From Symploca sp. SIO1C2 (GTDB lineage Bacteria > Cyanobacteriota > Cyanobacteriia > Cyanobacteriales > Coleofasciculaceae), in assembly GCA_010672925.1 (NCBI GenBank), contig JAAHFP010000028.1, positions 1 to 64,000 of the forward strand: DNA of 64,000 bases, read 5' to 3'. Made by a program: the position numbers and the translations under genes. Positions 16,883-25,820 of this stretch are shown one piece after another. Under the pieces are notes generated by a model that made no database searches, was not told the origin of the DNA, and saw only the letters and a list, made by a program, of their open reading frames with translations. The number at the start of each line of letters is the position of its first letter. Position 1 is the stretch's first letter.

Positions 16883-18844
16883 TTACAACCTTCTTACTTC
16901 CCTTCTGCCTTCTGCCCTCTGCCTTCTGCCTTTTGCTATACGAAACAAAGATTTCAAACTATGTCTGATTCTACCCAAACCCCAATATTTATCTACCAAA
17001 GGCCAAGTTAATTCGCACAGAGTCCCCCGGGGAGAAAGACGCTCTCGCTTAAACTTTCCTCCTAATTGTTTTTCCAGACTTCTAGCTTGCCTTGTACCTC
17101 GATTTTCCCTAGATGAACTAATACCAGAACCATTATCTTTAATACTCAGAGTATACCAGCTTCCCTTGTAGCTACCGATCGCACTTAACCGAGTAACTCC
17201 TTGGGCATGTTTACCAATATTGCATAAAGACTCTTCGAGAAACTGACAAAGTTCTCGCTTGTGCTCTATCGTTAAATATCGTTCAGGGATGGGCTCAAAT
17301 TTAATAGCTTTCACCTTAAGAGTATCAAAGTAAGGAAAATTCCGCTCCAGGGTCTCTCTACAGACTTCCGAGAACAGTTTATTGATGGGAAGCTGCAATT
17401 CTAGTTTTTGATTATTTCCTAGGCGGATGGTCTCTTCTTGAGTCAAAGCGTCTTGTTTGAGGTATTCTGCAACTTCCCAGGTTTCATCTCTCATTTCTTC
17501 AAGTTTCGAGAGCAATTCATCCTGTGACAAATCCTGGTTTTGAGTATGCATCCTAATATAGGCTAAGGTTTGCATTGGTCCATTATGAATAAGATTAAAG
17601 GCTTGTTCGATAGTCCGTTGGCGTACCTCTATCTGAGACTTTAAACCTCGGTCGTATTGAGAGAAAGCTGCCAGTCCTATACCATTGAGAGTTAAGACTA
17701 GTAAAACCGGCGCGACTGGAATCCACCAACCCCTAACAATAAGAATATAAGTAACGATAACTAATCCCAGGCTAACGACCCCCACAATCAACAGATTATT
17801 CCATGGGGACTGATTGTTCCGGGCGAAACTAATCGCCAGCATACCCCAAGCTACAATCCATAAATATTCCCAAGGGTCTGACCAAGTTCTTAAAAGCACC
17901 CGCTGCTCAAGTACGGCACTAAGGATTTGACTAGTAGCATGGGCATGAAATTCCACTCCATAAATCTGCCCAACAGGTTGGAGATTAGCAATAGCAGAAG
18001 TATGGACAAAGTCTTTGACGCTAGGAGCAGTCATGCCAATAATAATAATGCGATCGCGAATCAAATTGGGATTAAAATTACCAGTTTTGATATCATTAAG
18101 GGATAGAGTGAGAAACGGTTCTTGACCACTGCGATAATTGAGCAATACCTGAACTCCACCGGCATCAGTTCTCACATATCCACCAGAATTGGGTAAAAAG
18201 CGAGGTAGCTCTGTTGTACCAAACCTCATCGCTTGAAGGTCTTTAATGCCATTTTCTAGGGTAATACCTTCCCCTTGTAAATAAGTTTCTGCCAAACGAA
18301 GAGACAAAGAAAACTGATATCCTTGGTCAACCGGTGTCCCTAAAAGAGAGCGTCGCACATTGCCATCCTTATCTATCAGAGTATCAGCAAAACCCACTTG
18401 TGCAGAGGGTAACTCTGGAGGTGGAGCAATTTGATGGGGTAAGACTTTTTCAATCCCAATAATATTGGGCCATTCTTGAAAGATAGCAACCAGTTCCTGA
18501 TGACCAGGGTTAACTGGAAGATCCCGAATCAGATCCAGACCAATTACTCTAGGTTTGTAGGTTTGCAATTTCTCCAGTAAGCTAGCAATTTCTTCGTCCG
18601 GTATGGGATAGCTGCCTACTTCCCCAATATCCTCTTCATTAATGCCAATAATGACAACCCGTTGATCCATAGGTTCAGAAGGACGCAGACGCAGAAAAGT
18701 ATCGATGGTGAGCCACTCAAGCAATTGCAGGGCTCCAGTTAGACGGAAAAGTATGACCAGTCCAATTATGACAATTCCGGGCAGGGTTACTCCCGGCCAA
18801 ATGCTAATTTCCTTTCTTATTTTTAGCCAAAAACTTCGCGACAA
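16883..18844 (-). CDS. CHASE2-domain sensor histidine kinase
   Basis: A 653-residue membrane sensor. An N-terminal membrane helix (residues 17-36) is followed by an extracytoplasmic CHASE2 domain (about 40-330; FLRLRPSEPMDQRVVIIGINEEDI, VIGLDLIRDLPV, DKDGNVRRSLL). Three membrane helices (about 325-405) come next, then a kinase module. HisKA_3-like FNLIHNGPMQTL carries the phospho-accepting His. The ATPase domain shows LEESLCNIGKHAQGV (N box) and IKDNGSGI (G box). It starts with TTG at 18844, supported by AAGGAAGGA about 10 nt upstream, 24 bp after the response-regulator stop, so the two form one operon. The last ~15 residues ([17 protein letters not shown]) are translated GCAGAAGG repeat DNA, an acquired tail. 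Confidence 0.9.
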   Translation of the reverse strand: MSRSFWLKIRKEISIWPGVTLPGIVIIGLVILFRLTGALQLLEWLTIDTFLRLRPSEPMDQRVVIIGINEEDIGEVGSYPIPDEEIASLLEKLQTYKPRVIGLDLIRDLPVNPGHQELVAIFQEWPNIIGIEKVLPHQIAPPPELPSAQVGFADTLIDKDGNVRRSLLGTPVDQGYQFSLSLRLAETYLQGEGITLENGIKDLQAMRFGTTELPRFLPNSGGYVRTDAGGVQVLLNYRSGQEPFLTLSLNDIKTGNFNPNLIRDRIIIIGMTAPSVKDFVHTSAIANLQPVGQIYGVEFHAHATSQILSAVLEQRVLLRTWSDPWEYLWIVAWGMLAISFARNNQSPWNNLLIVGVVSLGLVIVTYILIVRGWWIPVAPVLLVLTLNGIGLAAFSQYDRGLKSQIEVRQRTIEQAFNLIHNGPMQTLAYIRMHTQNQDLSQDELLSKLEEMRDETWEVAEYLKQDALTQEETIRLGNNQKLELQLPINKLFSEVCRETLERNFPYFDTLKVKAIKFEPIPERYLTIEHKRELCQFLEESLCNIGKHAQGVTRLSAIGSYKGSWYTLSIKDNGSGISSSRENRGTRQARSLEKQLGGKFKRERLSPRGTLCELTWPLVDKYWGLGRIRHSLKSLFRIAKGRRQRAEGRREVRRL

Positions 18845-18868
18845 CAGCTTTTTCCTTCCTTTAATTAA

Positions 18869-19540
18869 TCAATCAATAAAACCTTGTTCTCTAGCTCGCA
18901 TTTCGGTTTGAATGCGGAGATTCTTCCCCTCTTCCGGATAAACCCCCAAAACATCTCGAATTTTTGTCCAATAGTGAAGCACGGTTCGGGGAGATATATG
19001 CATACGTTCAGCAATTGCCTTATCTTGCAATTCCTCTTGAAATGCTAGGGTAAGTACCTCCAACCACTCTGGCTTGACTTCTCCTTTGGGCATTTTGAGG
19101 TCTTTAGTATGGGTGAATCCTTTTAGCGCCCAGTCAACTCGGTTTAAAATTTCCTGAGAAGGGAGACCCTTATCCATCACAGTAAAACCCCCTTGATGCT
19201 CATCAATCTCATCCTTAATCCGCACCAGTGCTTTGACATAACTACTAAGCACCACAAGATTCAGGAGGGGATACTGCTTCATCACTGTCTGCAAGAGTTT
19301 AATCCCTGTCTCAATTTTAGCTACCTTCCCAGATACTTCTGGAATCGAAAGGTCTAGAATAGCCAAATCAGGCTGAAATCTTGCGACTTGCTCCAAAGCC
19401 ATCTCCAGGGTTTGAGCCGTGAGGATTTCGATTTCTGGATACTGCCGTTGTAGGGGGTCAATTATGCCCCTCAGCATCAATTCGTGGTCATCAACGACAA
19501 GAAACTTGAGCTTTCCTGGCTTGGTTAAATTTTGACTCAT
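18869..19540 (-). CDS. NarL/LuxR-type response regulator
   Basis: 223 residues from ATG at 19540 ([20 protein letters not shown]). Receiver domain 9-140: acidic pair VVDDHE, phospho-acceptor Asp in [10 protein letters not shown], and a Lys in TVMDKGLPS. The C-terminal helix-turn-helix (about 165-210) reads [24 protein letters not shown] longer frame to 19885 exists, but its extra 115 codons translate GGGAATT and GCAGAGG repeats plus a MITE, so it was rejected. It is the first gene of the operon with the CHASE2 kinase, its likely partner. Targets are unknown. Confidence 0.9.
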   Translation of the reverse strand: MSQNLTKPGKLKFLVVDDHELMLRGIIDPLQRQYPEIEILTAQTLEMALEQVARFQPDLAILDLSIPEVSGKVAKIETGIKLLQTVMKQYPLLNLVVLSSYVKALVRIKDEIDEHQGGFTVMDKGLPSQEILNRVDWALKGFTHTKDLKMPKGEVKPEWLEVLTLAFQEELQDKAIAERMHISPRTVLHYWTKIRDVLGVYPEEGKNLRIQTEMRAREQGFID

Positions 19541-19582
19541 ATAGGGTTTCTCATGGGAATGAGGTACAAAGTTTCTGGTTTG

Positions 19583-19663
19583 CGGGAATGGGGAATGGGG
19601 AATGGGGAATGGGGAATGGGAAATTGGGAATTGGGAATTGGGAATTGGGAATTGGGAATGGAA
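19583..19663. repeat. GGGAATG/GGGAATT short tandem repeat
   Basis: About eleven heptamer-like units just upstream of the response-regulator start. Together with the MITE at 19695-19822 it fills the promoter region. Confidence 0.85.
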
Positions 19664-19694
19664 AATGTTCCTAACTAGACTGAGAAATGCTGTA

Positions 19695-19822
19695 ATATCA
19701 TGTCCGGCTAAACACTTATCATATCCTTCTACCTTGCAACTTTCTTCCTTCCCTTCTGCCCTCTGCCTTCTGCCCTCTGCCTTATTTTCACCAAAGTGTA
19801 AGTAATCAACCGGACATGATAT
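19695..19822 (+). mobile_element. MITE family 1, copy a
   Basis: 128 bp with perfect 13-bp terminal inverted repeats ATATCATGTCCGG/CCGGACATGATAT. The interior reads CTAAACACTTATC, CCTTCTACCTTGCAAC, then a CTTCTGCCCTCTGCC tandem repeat, then CACCAAAGTGTAAGTAATC. Copies b-d (28552, 39073, 55196) share this interior. No coding capacity. Confidence 0.8.
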
Positions 19823-19892
19823 AAGCAATTCCCTCGAAGTTGACTTCTTCTCTAAACCCCACACCTTAAACTCTAAACCCCACACCCAGATA

Positions 19893-19978
19893 AAGCATTC
19901 CCCTTGTCTACGAAGTTAATTGCTGGTTTCAGACAAAAACAGGGTAGGATTCAGTCAGTAGGATTGCGGAAAACTACA
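19893..19978. repeat. Dispersed ~86-bp repeat, copy 2
   Basis: Matches 1510-1595 (AAGCATTCCCCTTGTCTAC ... TTGCGGAAAACTACA). It is followed at 19979 by TAGGGTTTGCTGAATAAG, a solo element end also seen near 43684 and, inverted, near 39282 and 59889. The remainder of 19979-20138 holds GGGAATA repeats and GCGCCTAGCGCTA words; no gene. Confidence 0.55.
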
Positions 19979-20138
19979 TAGGGTTTGCTGAATAAGTAAA
20001 AAGTATAGCGGGGAATAGGGAATAGGGAATAGGGAACAGATTGCTGTCAAAGGATTTCAGGATTTAAAGATGTCCTAACAGATGTGCGTAGCGCTGTAAC
20101 AAATAACAAGTAATAAGCGCCTAGCGCCTAGCGCTATC

Positions 20139-22022
20139 TTACCTAAGACTACGCAACTCCTGCCAAGTGGGAGGTACTTCCGCTGGATGCTGACAAATTA
20201 CCGGTAACCAGCTGGCACAGGGGAAGCTATCTTCTAACCATTGCAACTTTTCCCTTGCTTCCCTTACCGCTTGATACAAAGGTAAACCACGAGCAAAAAT
20301 CTCCAGGAAATTCTTCAAAAATTCCTGGGCAACTAAGTCGGGAACCGGTTCTCGCATGACAATTATCTGTGGAATCTGTAAGTCAGCTAAGTTGAAAGCT
20401 AAGCCTAAACCATCGCAGGAGTTAAACAAGGCTAAGTGTAAACCATTAGCGATCGCTTTTTTCAGTGCATACTTTAACTCAGTAACCGTCAAACTTTCAG
20501 TAGCATTGATCGAGATTTGCCCAGTCTCCCCATTAGAACTACTAGCACTATGACCGGCAAAAAACAGTATATCCCAAGGTTGTGTCCACAGTTGGTCATT
20601 GAGTTCTTGGCGTTGCGGTTCTACTAAAAACGTGATTGCGGCATCTGGCAACTGCTGAAGTATAGCACGGTCTGTTTCAACATTAATATTGGTACTATTG
20701 CCCAAAATTGCTAAGATTCTCACCTGGGATTGAGGAGAACTAACCTTGCTAACAGTTTGATAACTATCCGTACTTAAAGCAAGTTCCGCTTGGGGATAGC
20801 GAGCGAAAAAATCCCATAAATGCCAAGGTAACTGCCATAACTGATGCTCAGCTTGCAGGATAAAGCGAATTGAGTCAGACTTGCTTAATGTCGCCAGCAA
20901 TTCCTCTTTGACAGTACGAAACTGCTCATCATTCAACCACTGATTCAGCTCTCTTTGCAAATCCTCTGCTAATTCGTTGCATTGTGCCAGAAATTCTTTG
21001 CGGCTGAAATTGGTAACTTGGGTTTCAGGAATATCAAGGCGGTAGCTGCTACAGATACTACGGCGATATGAAGATTGCCACTGCTGATAACAACGAGAAA
21101 TTGCTAATGCTGGAGGCAATTCCCCAGTACATTCTACAGTGGGGAGAGTCCCTTCGGCTCCAATCTGAAGCGTGACAGAAAAGCCACCATTACCTTTACT
21201 CAACTTAAGAATAACTAGTTTACTCTCTATCTCTGCTGCATCTACTAAGCCGTGTAAGCTAACATTTCCAGTCGTAGCAAAGTTAACAGCTATGGTCTTG
21301 ATCCAAGCAAATCGATGATTCCCCTTCAAAGCTTGCCAACCAATATAACCAGCGATAACAACTCCAGCAAATGTTCCCGCAAATGCAGCAAAAGTAGCAT
21401 CAACAGCAGCTGCTTCTCTCAATGGGGGAACCGTACCATGATTATTAAGTACTTTAATTACTTCTTTACCCGTTGCGACACCAGCTATTCCTCCCAGCAT
21501 TCCCCCAGCCATAATTAAAGTAATGGCTGCTGCTCCCGCCCTTTTCCCAGCTACAGTATAAGCCATAGTGATCATCAGAGCTGTCACCACCACCATAAGG
21601 GCAATAATCGCGGTTGTAATGGTTACAGTTACTATCCCAGCAGCTAATCCAGCCAATCCTCCCGCAACTAACCCAATGATTGCCCCCAGTACTACTCCAC
21701 TAATAGTTACACTTACCACAGCTGATGCCAAACTTTCCCGGAGAGCTACTCTAAAGAAGAAGAAAAATAGGGTTAAAACGATTACAGTAGTTAATACTTT
21801 ACCTGGACTAATGGAGTAAGGAAAAAGAGTATAGCCAACAAAAGTCACAGCTAAGACTGAAGCAAAGCTGAAAAAAGCAGCTAGCAATAGCGCAATAAGT
21901 ACCAAGCCAATGGGAGAACAGAGTTTTAACCCAGCTTTGGTCTGACTAAAGTTAGTACTTCTGAGGTTTTGACTTTTCAATAAATGACCTTGGAGACTTC
22001 GCTCAGAAAAGTCTGGGAGCAT
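20139..22022 (-). CDS. Membrane-anchored CHAT (caspase-like) protein
   Basis: 627 residues. Residues about 35-225 are hydrophobic and Gly/Ala-rich, with six to seven probable membrane helices (IGLVLIALLLAAFFSFASVL and others). A middle domain (about 235-400) resembles N-terminal regions of CHAT proteins (RCYQQWQSSYRRS, ELAEDLQRELNQWL). The CHAT domain follows (about 405-620): His491 in ILFFAGHSA and Cys536 in LALFNSCDGLGLA are the expected dyad, followed by PQIIVMREPVPDLVAQEF and ASWLPVICQHP. ATG at 22022. It is the last gene of a minus-strand array beginning with a sigma factor (25231) and DUF1822 (24435), an order I consider recurrent in cyanobacteria. The protease-like face is probably cytoplasmic; its substrate is unknown. 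Confidence 0.85.
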   Translation of the reverse strand: MLPDFSERSLQGHLLKSQNLRSTNFSQTKAGLKLCSPIGLVLIALLLAAFFSFASVLAVTFVGYTLFPYSISPGKVLTTVIVLTLFFFFFRVALRESLASAVVSVTISGVVLGAIIGLVAGGLAGLAAGIVTVTITTAIIALMVVVTALMITMAYTVAGKRAGAAAITLIMAGGMLGGIAGVATGKEVIKVLNNHGTVPPLREAAAVDATFAAFAGTFAGVVIAGYIGWQALKGNHRFAWIKTIAVNFATTGNVSLHGLVDAAEIESKLVILKLSKGNGGFSVTLQIGAEGTLPTVECTGELPPALAISRCYQQWQSSYRRSICSSYRLDIPETQVTNFSRKEFLAQCNELAEDLQRELNQWLNDEQFRTVKEELLATLSKSDSIRFILQAEHQLWQLPWHLWDFFARYPQAELALSTDSYQTVSKVSSPQSQVRILAILGNSTNINVETDRAILQQLPDAAITFLVEPQRQELNDQLWTQPWDILFFAGHSASSSNGETGQISINATESLTVTELKYALKKAIANGLHLALFNSCDGLGLAFNLADLQIPQIIVMREPVPDLVAQEFLKNFLEIFARGLPLYQAVREAREKLQWLEDSFPCASWLPVICQHPAEVPPTWQELRSLR

Positions 22023-22101
22023 AACTCAAGTAACGAAATTAAAAGGTATTACAGCATTCATACTTGAACCTGATCAACAGGAAATTGCAGTGCTATGCCA
22101 A

Positions 22102-22476
22102 TTAAGCAACTCTTTCAGTGGCTTCCAGGGAATCATCTAAGAGTATGGGATCTATATCTTGGCTTTTATCTCGCTGAACAAAGGCTTCTACAAGTTTAAA
22201 TAAGTTGGCAAAGGCGGTTTTTTCATCAACATATTTGAACAGTAAAATCCTATCCCAGGAGTTTGTTGTTTGTATCTGTAAATGCTTTTGAAGCCAGGGT
22301 TGAAATTCTTGATAAAAATCTAATTCCAGTTCAGTGGGTAACATCCCCATTTCCTGACGTGCAAACTTATATCCAACGAGGAAGTGGCGTAATGCAGTCA
22401 CAGAAGGACTACCAATGTAGAGTCCTGGTTTCTGGCTAATCTTTTCCAGTAATTCAAAGAGATTGTCTTTGCTCAT
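22102..22476 (-). CDS. Immunity-like protein of a papain-fold toxin module
   Basis: 124 residues, ATG at 22476, 13 bp after the stop of the papain-fold toxin frame. The N-terminus reads LFELLEKISQKPGLYIGSPS, then ALRHFLVGYKFARQEMG, a pattern seen in small proteins next to bacterial toxin domains (KPGxYIGS...L..F..GY). The rest is acidic and helical, suiting binding to a toxin. No signal peptide or membrane segment. Immunity function is inferred from adjacency and acidity, not from a named family. Confidence 0.55.
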   Translation of the reverse strand: MSKDNLFELLEKISQKPGLYIGSPSVTALRHFLVGYKFARQEMGMLPTELELDFYQEFQPWLQKHLQIQTTNSWDRILLFKYVDEKTAFANLFKLVEAFVQRDKSQDIDPILLDDSLEATERVA

Positions 22477-22489
22477 AGAATCTTATTCG

Positions 22490-22891
22490 CTACCAGCTAT
22501 CAACTTCTGTTAAGATAAATTGTCCGCTATGACATCGAAAATCTTGTAGCCAACTCTCACGAGTATGCCCTTGTTCAGAGAGGTTATCAAAAACCTGACC
22601 TCGCACTTCAACCCCAAAATGTTGGCCGTTGACTGTGATCGATTCATCAATACCCAGTTGTTCAAGGCGATCGCTGAGGATATAGTCTTCGCCGTACTGA
22701 GTTCTGAGTCTCAGAATTTTACCTGGAATACCTTCTTGTCGAAGCCATCGACGGATAGCTTGTGCACATTCAGTACATTCCAAGATGCCAAACTCTTGGG
22801 TAATTTTGCTGATGACTTGATATATTTCTTTGTCTGTCCAATTCTTGAAGGGTTTACTAATTTGGTGATGTCTCCCGGATTTGATAACTCT
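22490..22891 (-). CDS. Papain-fold toxin module without a recognisable start codon
   Basis: The open frame from 22891 down to 22490 encodes a compact papain-like domain: DKEIYQVISKITQEFGILEC, then ECTECAQAIRRWLRQEGIPG (candidate catalytic Cys), ILRLRTQYGEDYILSDRLE, ITVNGQHFGVEVRGQVFDNL (candidate His and Asp/Asn) and GQFILTEVDSW. It resembles the short papain-fold toxin proteins and C-terminal toxin domains of bacteria. The frame is closed upstream by TGA at 22892-22894 and contains no ATG or GTG before the Cys motif. A TTG at 22783 would remove the first helix. It may be an orphan toxin tail, a 5'-truncated gene or use a rare start. An immunity-like gene follows. Confidence 0.65.
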   Translation of the reverse strand, partial: RVIKSGRHHQISKPFKNWTDKEIYQVISKITQEFGILECTECAQAIRRWLRQEGIPGKILRLRTQYGEDYILSDRLEQLGIDESITVNGQHFGVEVRGQVFDNLSEQGHTRESWLQDFRCHSGQFILTEVDSW

Positions 22892-23079
22892 TCAATTATA
22901 GCCTTGACTGATATAATTGAACCACGACTTGTATTATCTGCTGTTTCGCAGTATAAAGTTGTTAGCTTTTGGTTGCATATTGAAGAAAGACAAATAACAA
23001 ACAAGCAACAAGCAACAACCAGGCGGCTAGCAGCGATCCTTCCCATCCCATGCAAGAATTAGTTTCTCGCCGCTTTCAG

Positions 23080-24435
23080 TTAAATTACAAAATCTTCCGT
23101 TATACTTCCCTCACCAAGCGCCACACTAACACTGAATTGTTCTCTTGGTTGACCATTTAACTTCAGTTGAATGTAAATATCAGCCTGCCTAGCAGTAACT
23201 TCCCGCAGAATTTGCCCTGACTCATCCAACAAGAGTAGTTTTAACTCAGGAGGTAAATATGCTGCATCACCAGTAGGATAAACCCTTAAAAGTATGCCAA
23301 CTTGACCATTAACTTTCTGTATCAGGGCAACAGAAAGAGCGATCGCATTTCCTGCTACTTGCATTCCCCAATCAATTAGCTTCACTCGACGAGTGCCAGC
23401 AGCGGGATTATGAGGATCAATTTGCCATAAACTCTCTACCCCTGTCCACAGGGTTTCATCATCGGTAGTAGTGCGTAGTAAATTAACTAAAGCACTAATG
23501 GCATTTTTGTTACCAGAACCGATTTCTCCCAACTGTTTAGCTGCAAGTCGCCGCTGATATTCGTCCTTACCTGGAGACAGTTGTTCAATCAGTTTGGTAA
23601 TTGCTTGTGGTTGGGAAGGAAGTTGGCTAGAATCTTCCTGACTTCTGATCGCAAAAGCTGTTTGTTTAGGCAAAAATTCTGCAAAACTTAACCATCCCTC
23701 TTCAAAAATATCTTGCAGCCATTGCCTGAGAGATATCCTGTTTAATTCCTGCTCTAATTCCAAAGCTGCATCCAAAATCTCACCGGTAAACTTCATGGTT
23801 CTCTGGTAAGTGCGATAGGCATCTAAAGGTACTTTGAGAACATCAGCCCAAGCTTCTTCCTGTTGATGAAACTCAGCAAAGAAGAAGGGAGCAGAGGAAG
23901 GAGAATTTTTAACAGTTCCCATCCCTAATCCTAGGGACTCAATTGACTGCCTGGTTGGTGGTTGTTCCACTAAACCGTGGAAATAGTCACCTATATTGAG
24001 CAAGGCATCATATATTTCCCTAGATAGCCCCTGTCCTACAGATTGAGCTAAATTAACAGCTAGCATAGGCTGTACCTGCCAAGTTAGAGCTAGCAAATCT
24101 TGCTCCATGCCGGAAACTCCTGTAGGAAGGAGAATATCTACATCACTCAGAAAGTTGGTTTGCTCGGAAAAAAGCATCACAGAAATAATAGTCCAGTCTT
24201 CCTCTCCTGGTTCAGGTGATTCCGGTTCAGTAATAATCATGGCATAGCGCGGTGGCGAATTTCCCTCTAGGAAACTGCGTGCTATATCGGAATATAATCT
24301 CTGTTGCTCTTCGGTGGAAAATTCTAGGGGACTTTGCACAAAGCAACTGATTTCCCAGATTTCCCCCGGTAGAGGGGATTTATGTTCAAATTGTTGCTCA
24401 GGAGGGGAGGTAAATTGTTTAAAATTGATATGCAC
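23080..24435 (-). CDS. DUF1822 family protein
   Basis: 451 residues, no signal peptide or membrane helix, so cytosolic. The N-terminal half (LPGEIWEISCFVQSPLEFS, YAMIITEPESPEPGEEDWTIISVMLFSEQTNFLSDVDILLP, QVQPMLAVNLAQSVGQ) matches cyanobacterial DUF1822. Residues about 285-340 look like two HEAT-type helical repeats (RRLAAKQLGEIGSGNKNAISALVNLL). The C-terminal 100 residues form a beta-rich domain (GQVGILLRVYPTGDAAYLPPELKLLLLDE) common to such proteins. The biochemical role is unknown. It lies between a sigma factor (170 bp upstream) and, past the toxin module, a CHAT protein. Just upstream, on its own strand, CCGTAGCTAGATAA (near 24485) weakly resembles the -10-side of the box shared by the genes at 25911 and 26680. 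Confidence 0.8.
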   Translation of the reverse strand: MHINFKQFTSPPEQQFEHKSPLPGEIWEISCFVQSPLEFSTEEQQRLYSDIARSFLEGNSPPRYAMIITEPESPEPGEEDWTIISVMLFSEQTNFLSDVDILLPTGVSGMEQDLLALTWQVQPMLAVNLAQSVGQGLSREIYDALLNIGDYFHGLVEQPPTRQSIESLGLGMGTVKNSPSSAPFFFAEFHQQEEAWADVLKVPLDAYRTYQRTMKFTGEILDAALELEQELNRISLRQWLQDIFEEGWLSFAEFLPKQTAFAIRSQEDSSQLPSQPQAITKLIEQLSPGKDEYQRRLAAKQLGEIGSGNKNAISALVNLLRTTTDDETLWTGVESLWQIDPHNPAAGTRRVKLIDWGMQVAGNAIALSVALIQKVNGQVGILLRVYPTGDAAYLPPELKLLLLDESGQILREVTARQADIYIQLKLNGQPREQFSVSVALGEGSITEDFVI

Positions 24436-24607
24436 GAACTTCTAGCTCCAGATAACGAAGGGATAGCTTGGGGTATTATCTAGCTACGGATGAGAGTTGG
24501 TTACTATGACCTATTGTGATTATTTGTATACATAAGAACAGCCATCTTGCCTGTTCCACAGAACCTTTCTTCCCACCTACCACCTACCACCTGCCACCTG
24601 CCACCTA

Positions 24608-25231
24608 TTATATTTTTGGCAACAAACCAAATTCTTCGGCAATGTGAGCTATTAATTCCTGCCAACGCCTGAAGACAGCGCTTTGAGTAATACCCAAGTC
24701 AGCACCAATTTGGGTTTGGGTTTTGCCTTGTACCTTACCTTGCCATAGTACTAGATAGCCCCGTTTGGGATACTTTTGTTCTAGGGTTGCGATCGCTTTT
24801 TTTACCTGGTAAGCTAAATCGGCACGTTCTACTGCATCATAAAGGTTAAAGTCATCAGCCACAGTCTCCGAAAGTCGTATATCAGTACCAGGAATTGGTT
24901 CATCCAAGCTTTTAAAGTGCCTTTGCTTTTCTCTACGTACTAAATCGATGATGGCAAATTTCGCCACAGTTGCTGCCCAAGGTAGAAAATTCCCTTTTTC
25001 TGGGAGAAAAGCTCTCTTTTTGAGAGCCTGGAACACTTTTTCGTCAGCAGTTTGGGCTGCATCTTCCCAGGAAATATGATTATGTCCTCTAGTCTGTCTA
25101 TGGGCAATTCTAATTACCCTTTGTCGATATTCTGGATGACTTAGCAGTTGTTCACAGGCTCGACTATCACCGTTAAGGTAGCACTGAATCAGTTTTTGAA
25201 GAGGAGGCTCTTTTGTTATTACTGAAGCCAT
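24608..25231 (-). CDS. Small sigma-70 family (ECF-like) sigma factor
   Basis: 207 residues. Region 2 is visible at about 35-95 (HISWEDAAQTADEKVFQALKK, FLPWAATVAKFAIIDLVRREKQ). A short linker has LDEPIPGTDIRLSETVAD. Region 4 at about 150-200 is a helix-turn-helix (GYLVLWQGKVQGKTQTQIG, DLGITQSAVFRRWQELI). There is no region 1 or 3, as in ECF-like factors. ATG at 25231 with AAAGGAT upstream. A 245-bp GGTAGGT tandem repeat begins 15 bp further upstream, so its promoter must lie beyond or inside the repeat. DUF1822 follows on the same strand. I infer that it directs transcription of the two divergent genes at 25911 and 26680, which carry GG(A/C)ATA...CGTA boxes. Confidence 0.85.
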   Translation of the reverse strand: MASVITKEPPLQKLIQCYLNGDSRACEQLLSHPEYRQRVIRIAHRQTRGHNHISWEDAAQTADEKVFQALKKRAFLPEKGNFLPWAATVAKFAIIDLVRREKQRHFKSLDEPIPGTDIRLSETVADDFNLYDAVERADLAYQVKKAIATLEQKYPKRGYLVLWQGKVQGKTQTQIGADLGITQSAVFRRWQELIAHIAEEFGLLPKI

Positions 25232-25245
25232 GGAGAGATCATCCT

Positions 25246-25490
25246 TTAGGTAGGTGGTAGGTGTTAGGTGGTAGGTGGTAGGTGGTAGGTGTTAGGTGGT
25301 AGGTGTTAGGTGGTAGGTGGTAGGTGTTAGGTGGTAGGTTTTAGGTGGTAGGTGGTAGGTGGTAGGTTTTAGGTGGTAGGTGGTAGGTGGTAGGTTTTAG
25401 GTGGTAGGTGGTAGGTGGTAGGTGGTAGGTGGTAGGTTTTAGGTGGTAGGTGGTAGGTGGTAGGTGGTAGGTTTTAGGTGGTAGGTGGTA
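25246..25490. repeat. 245-bp GGTAGGT/GTTAGGT short tandem repeat
   Basis: About 35 heptamers of TAGGTGG, with GTTAGG and TTTTAGG variants, immediately upstream of the sigma-factor RBS. Shorter relatives lie near 3940, 15170, 24575, 47393 and 49443. Between it and 25820 I see only AT-rich DNA; a 61-codon frame at 25627-25812 has no family likeness and was not called. Confidence 0.9.
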
Positions 25491-25820
25491 GATTTTCTAC
25501 TAAATATGCAAGGTTTCTTGAGTTAAAAGATCCAATTTTTTTGGAGGAGTGTGGCTAAAAAAAGATTGAAACTATTGTCTGGTATTGCTTCCATACTCCT
25601 AAAGCAAACCCTATTTTAGGAAAACAATGTGCCGGGAGCAGGTTAATTTTGTAAGAATGCTTAAACTACATTTTTGTTCCAGAGGCTTTAGTAGCGATTA
25701 TCTTGTTATTTTAGTATATTTTTTTGCAAATTTGACCTGCTACTGTGCCAGTCTACTGTTAAGATACAGTCTCCTGAAACCCATTACAGGAAAAACAACA
25801 AAATTTTTTTAGTGAATTCC

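Noticed and set aside
19541..19885. N-terminal 115-codon extension of the response regulator
   Set aside because: It translates heptamer repeats and a MITE; the conserved protein begins at the ATG at 19540 just before the receiver domain.
22565..23062. 165-codon plus-strand frame
   Set aside because: Antisense to the papain-fold toxin, whose conserved residues define the coding strand.
25627..25812. 61-codon plus-strand frame
   Set aside because: No family resemblance, no RBS, and it lies in the AT-rich stretch before box P1.
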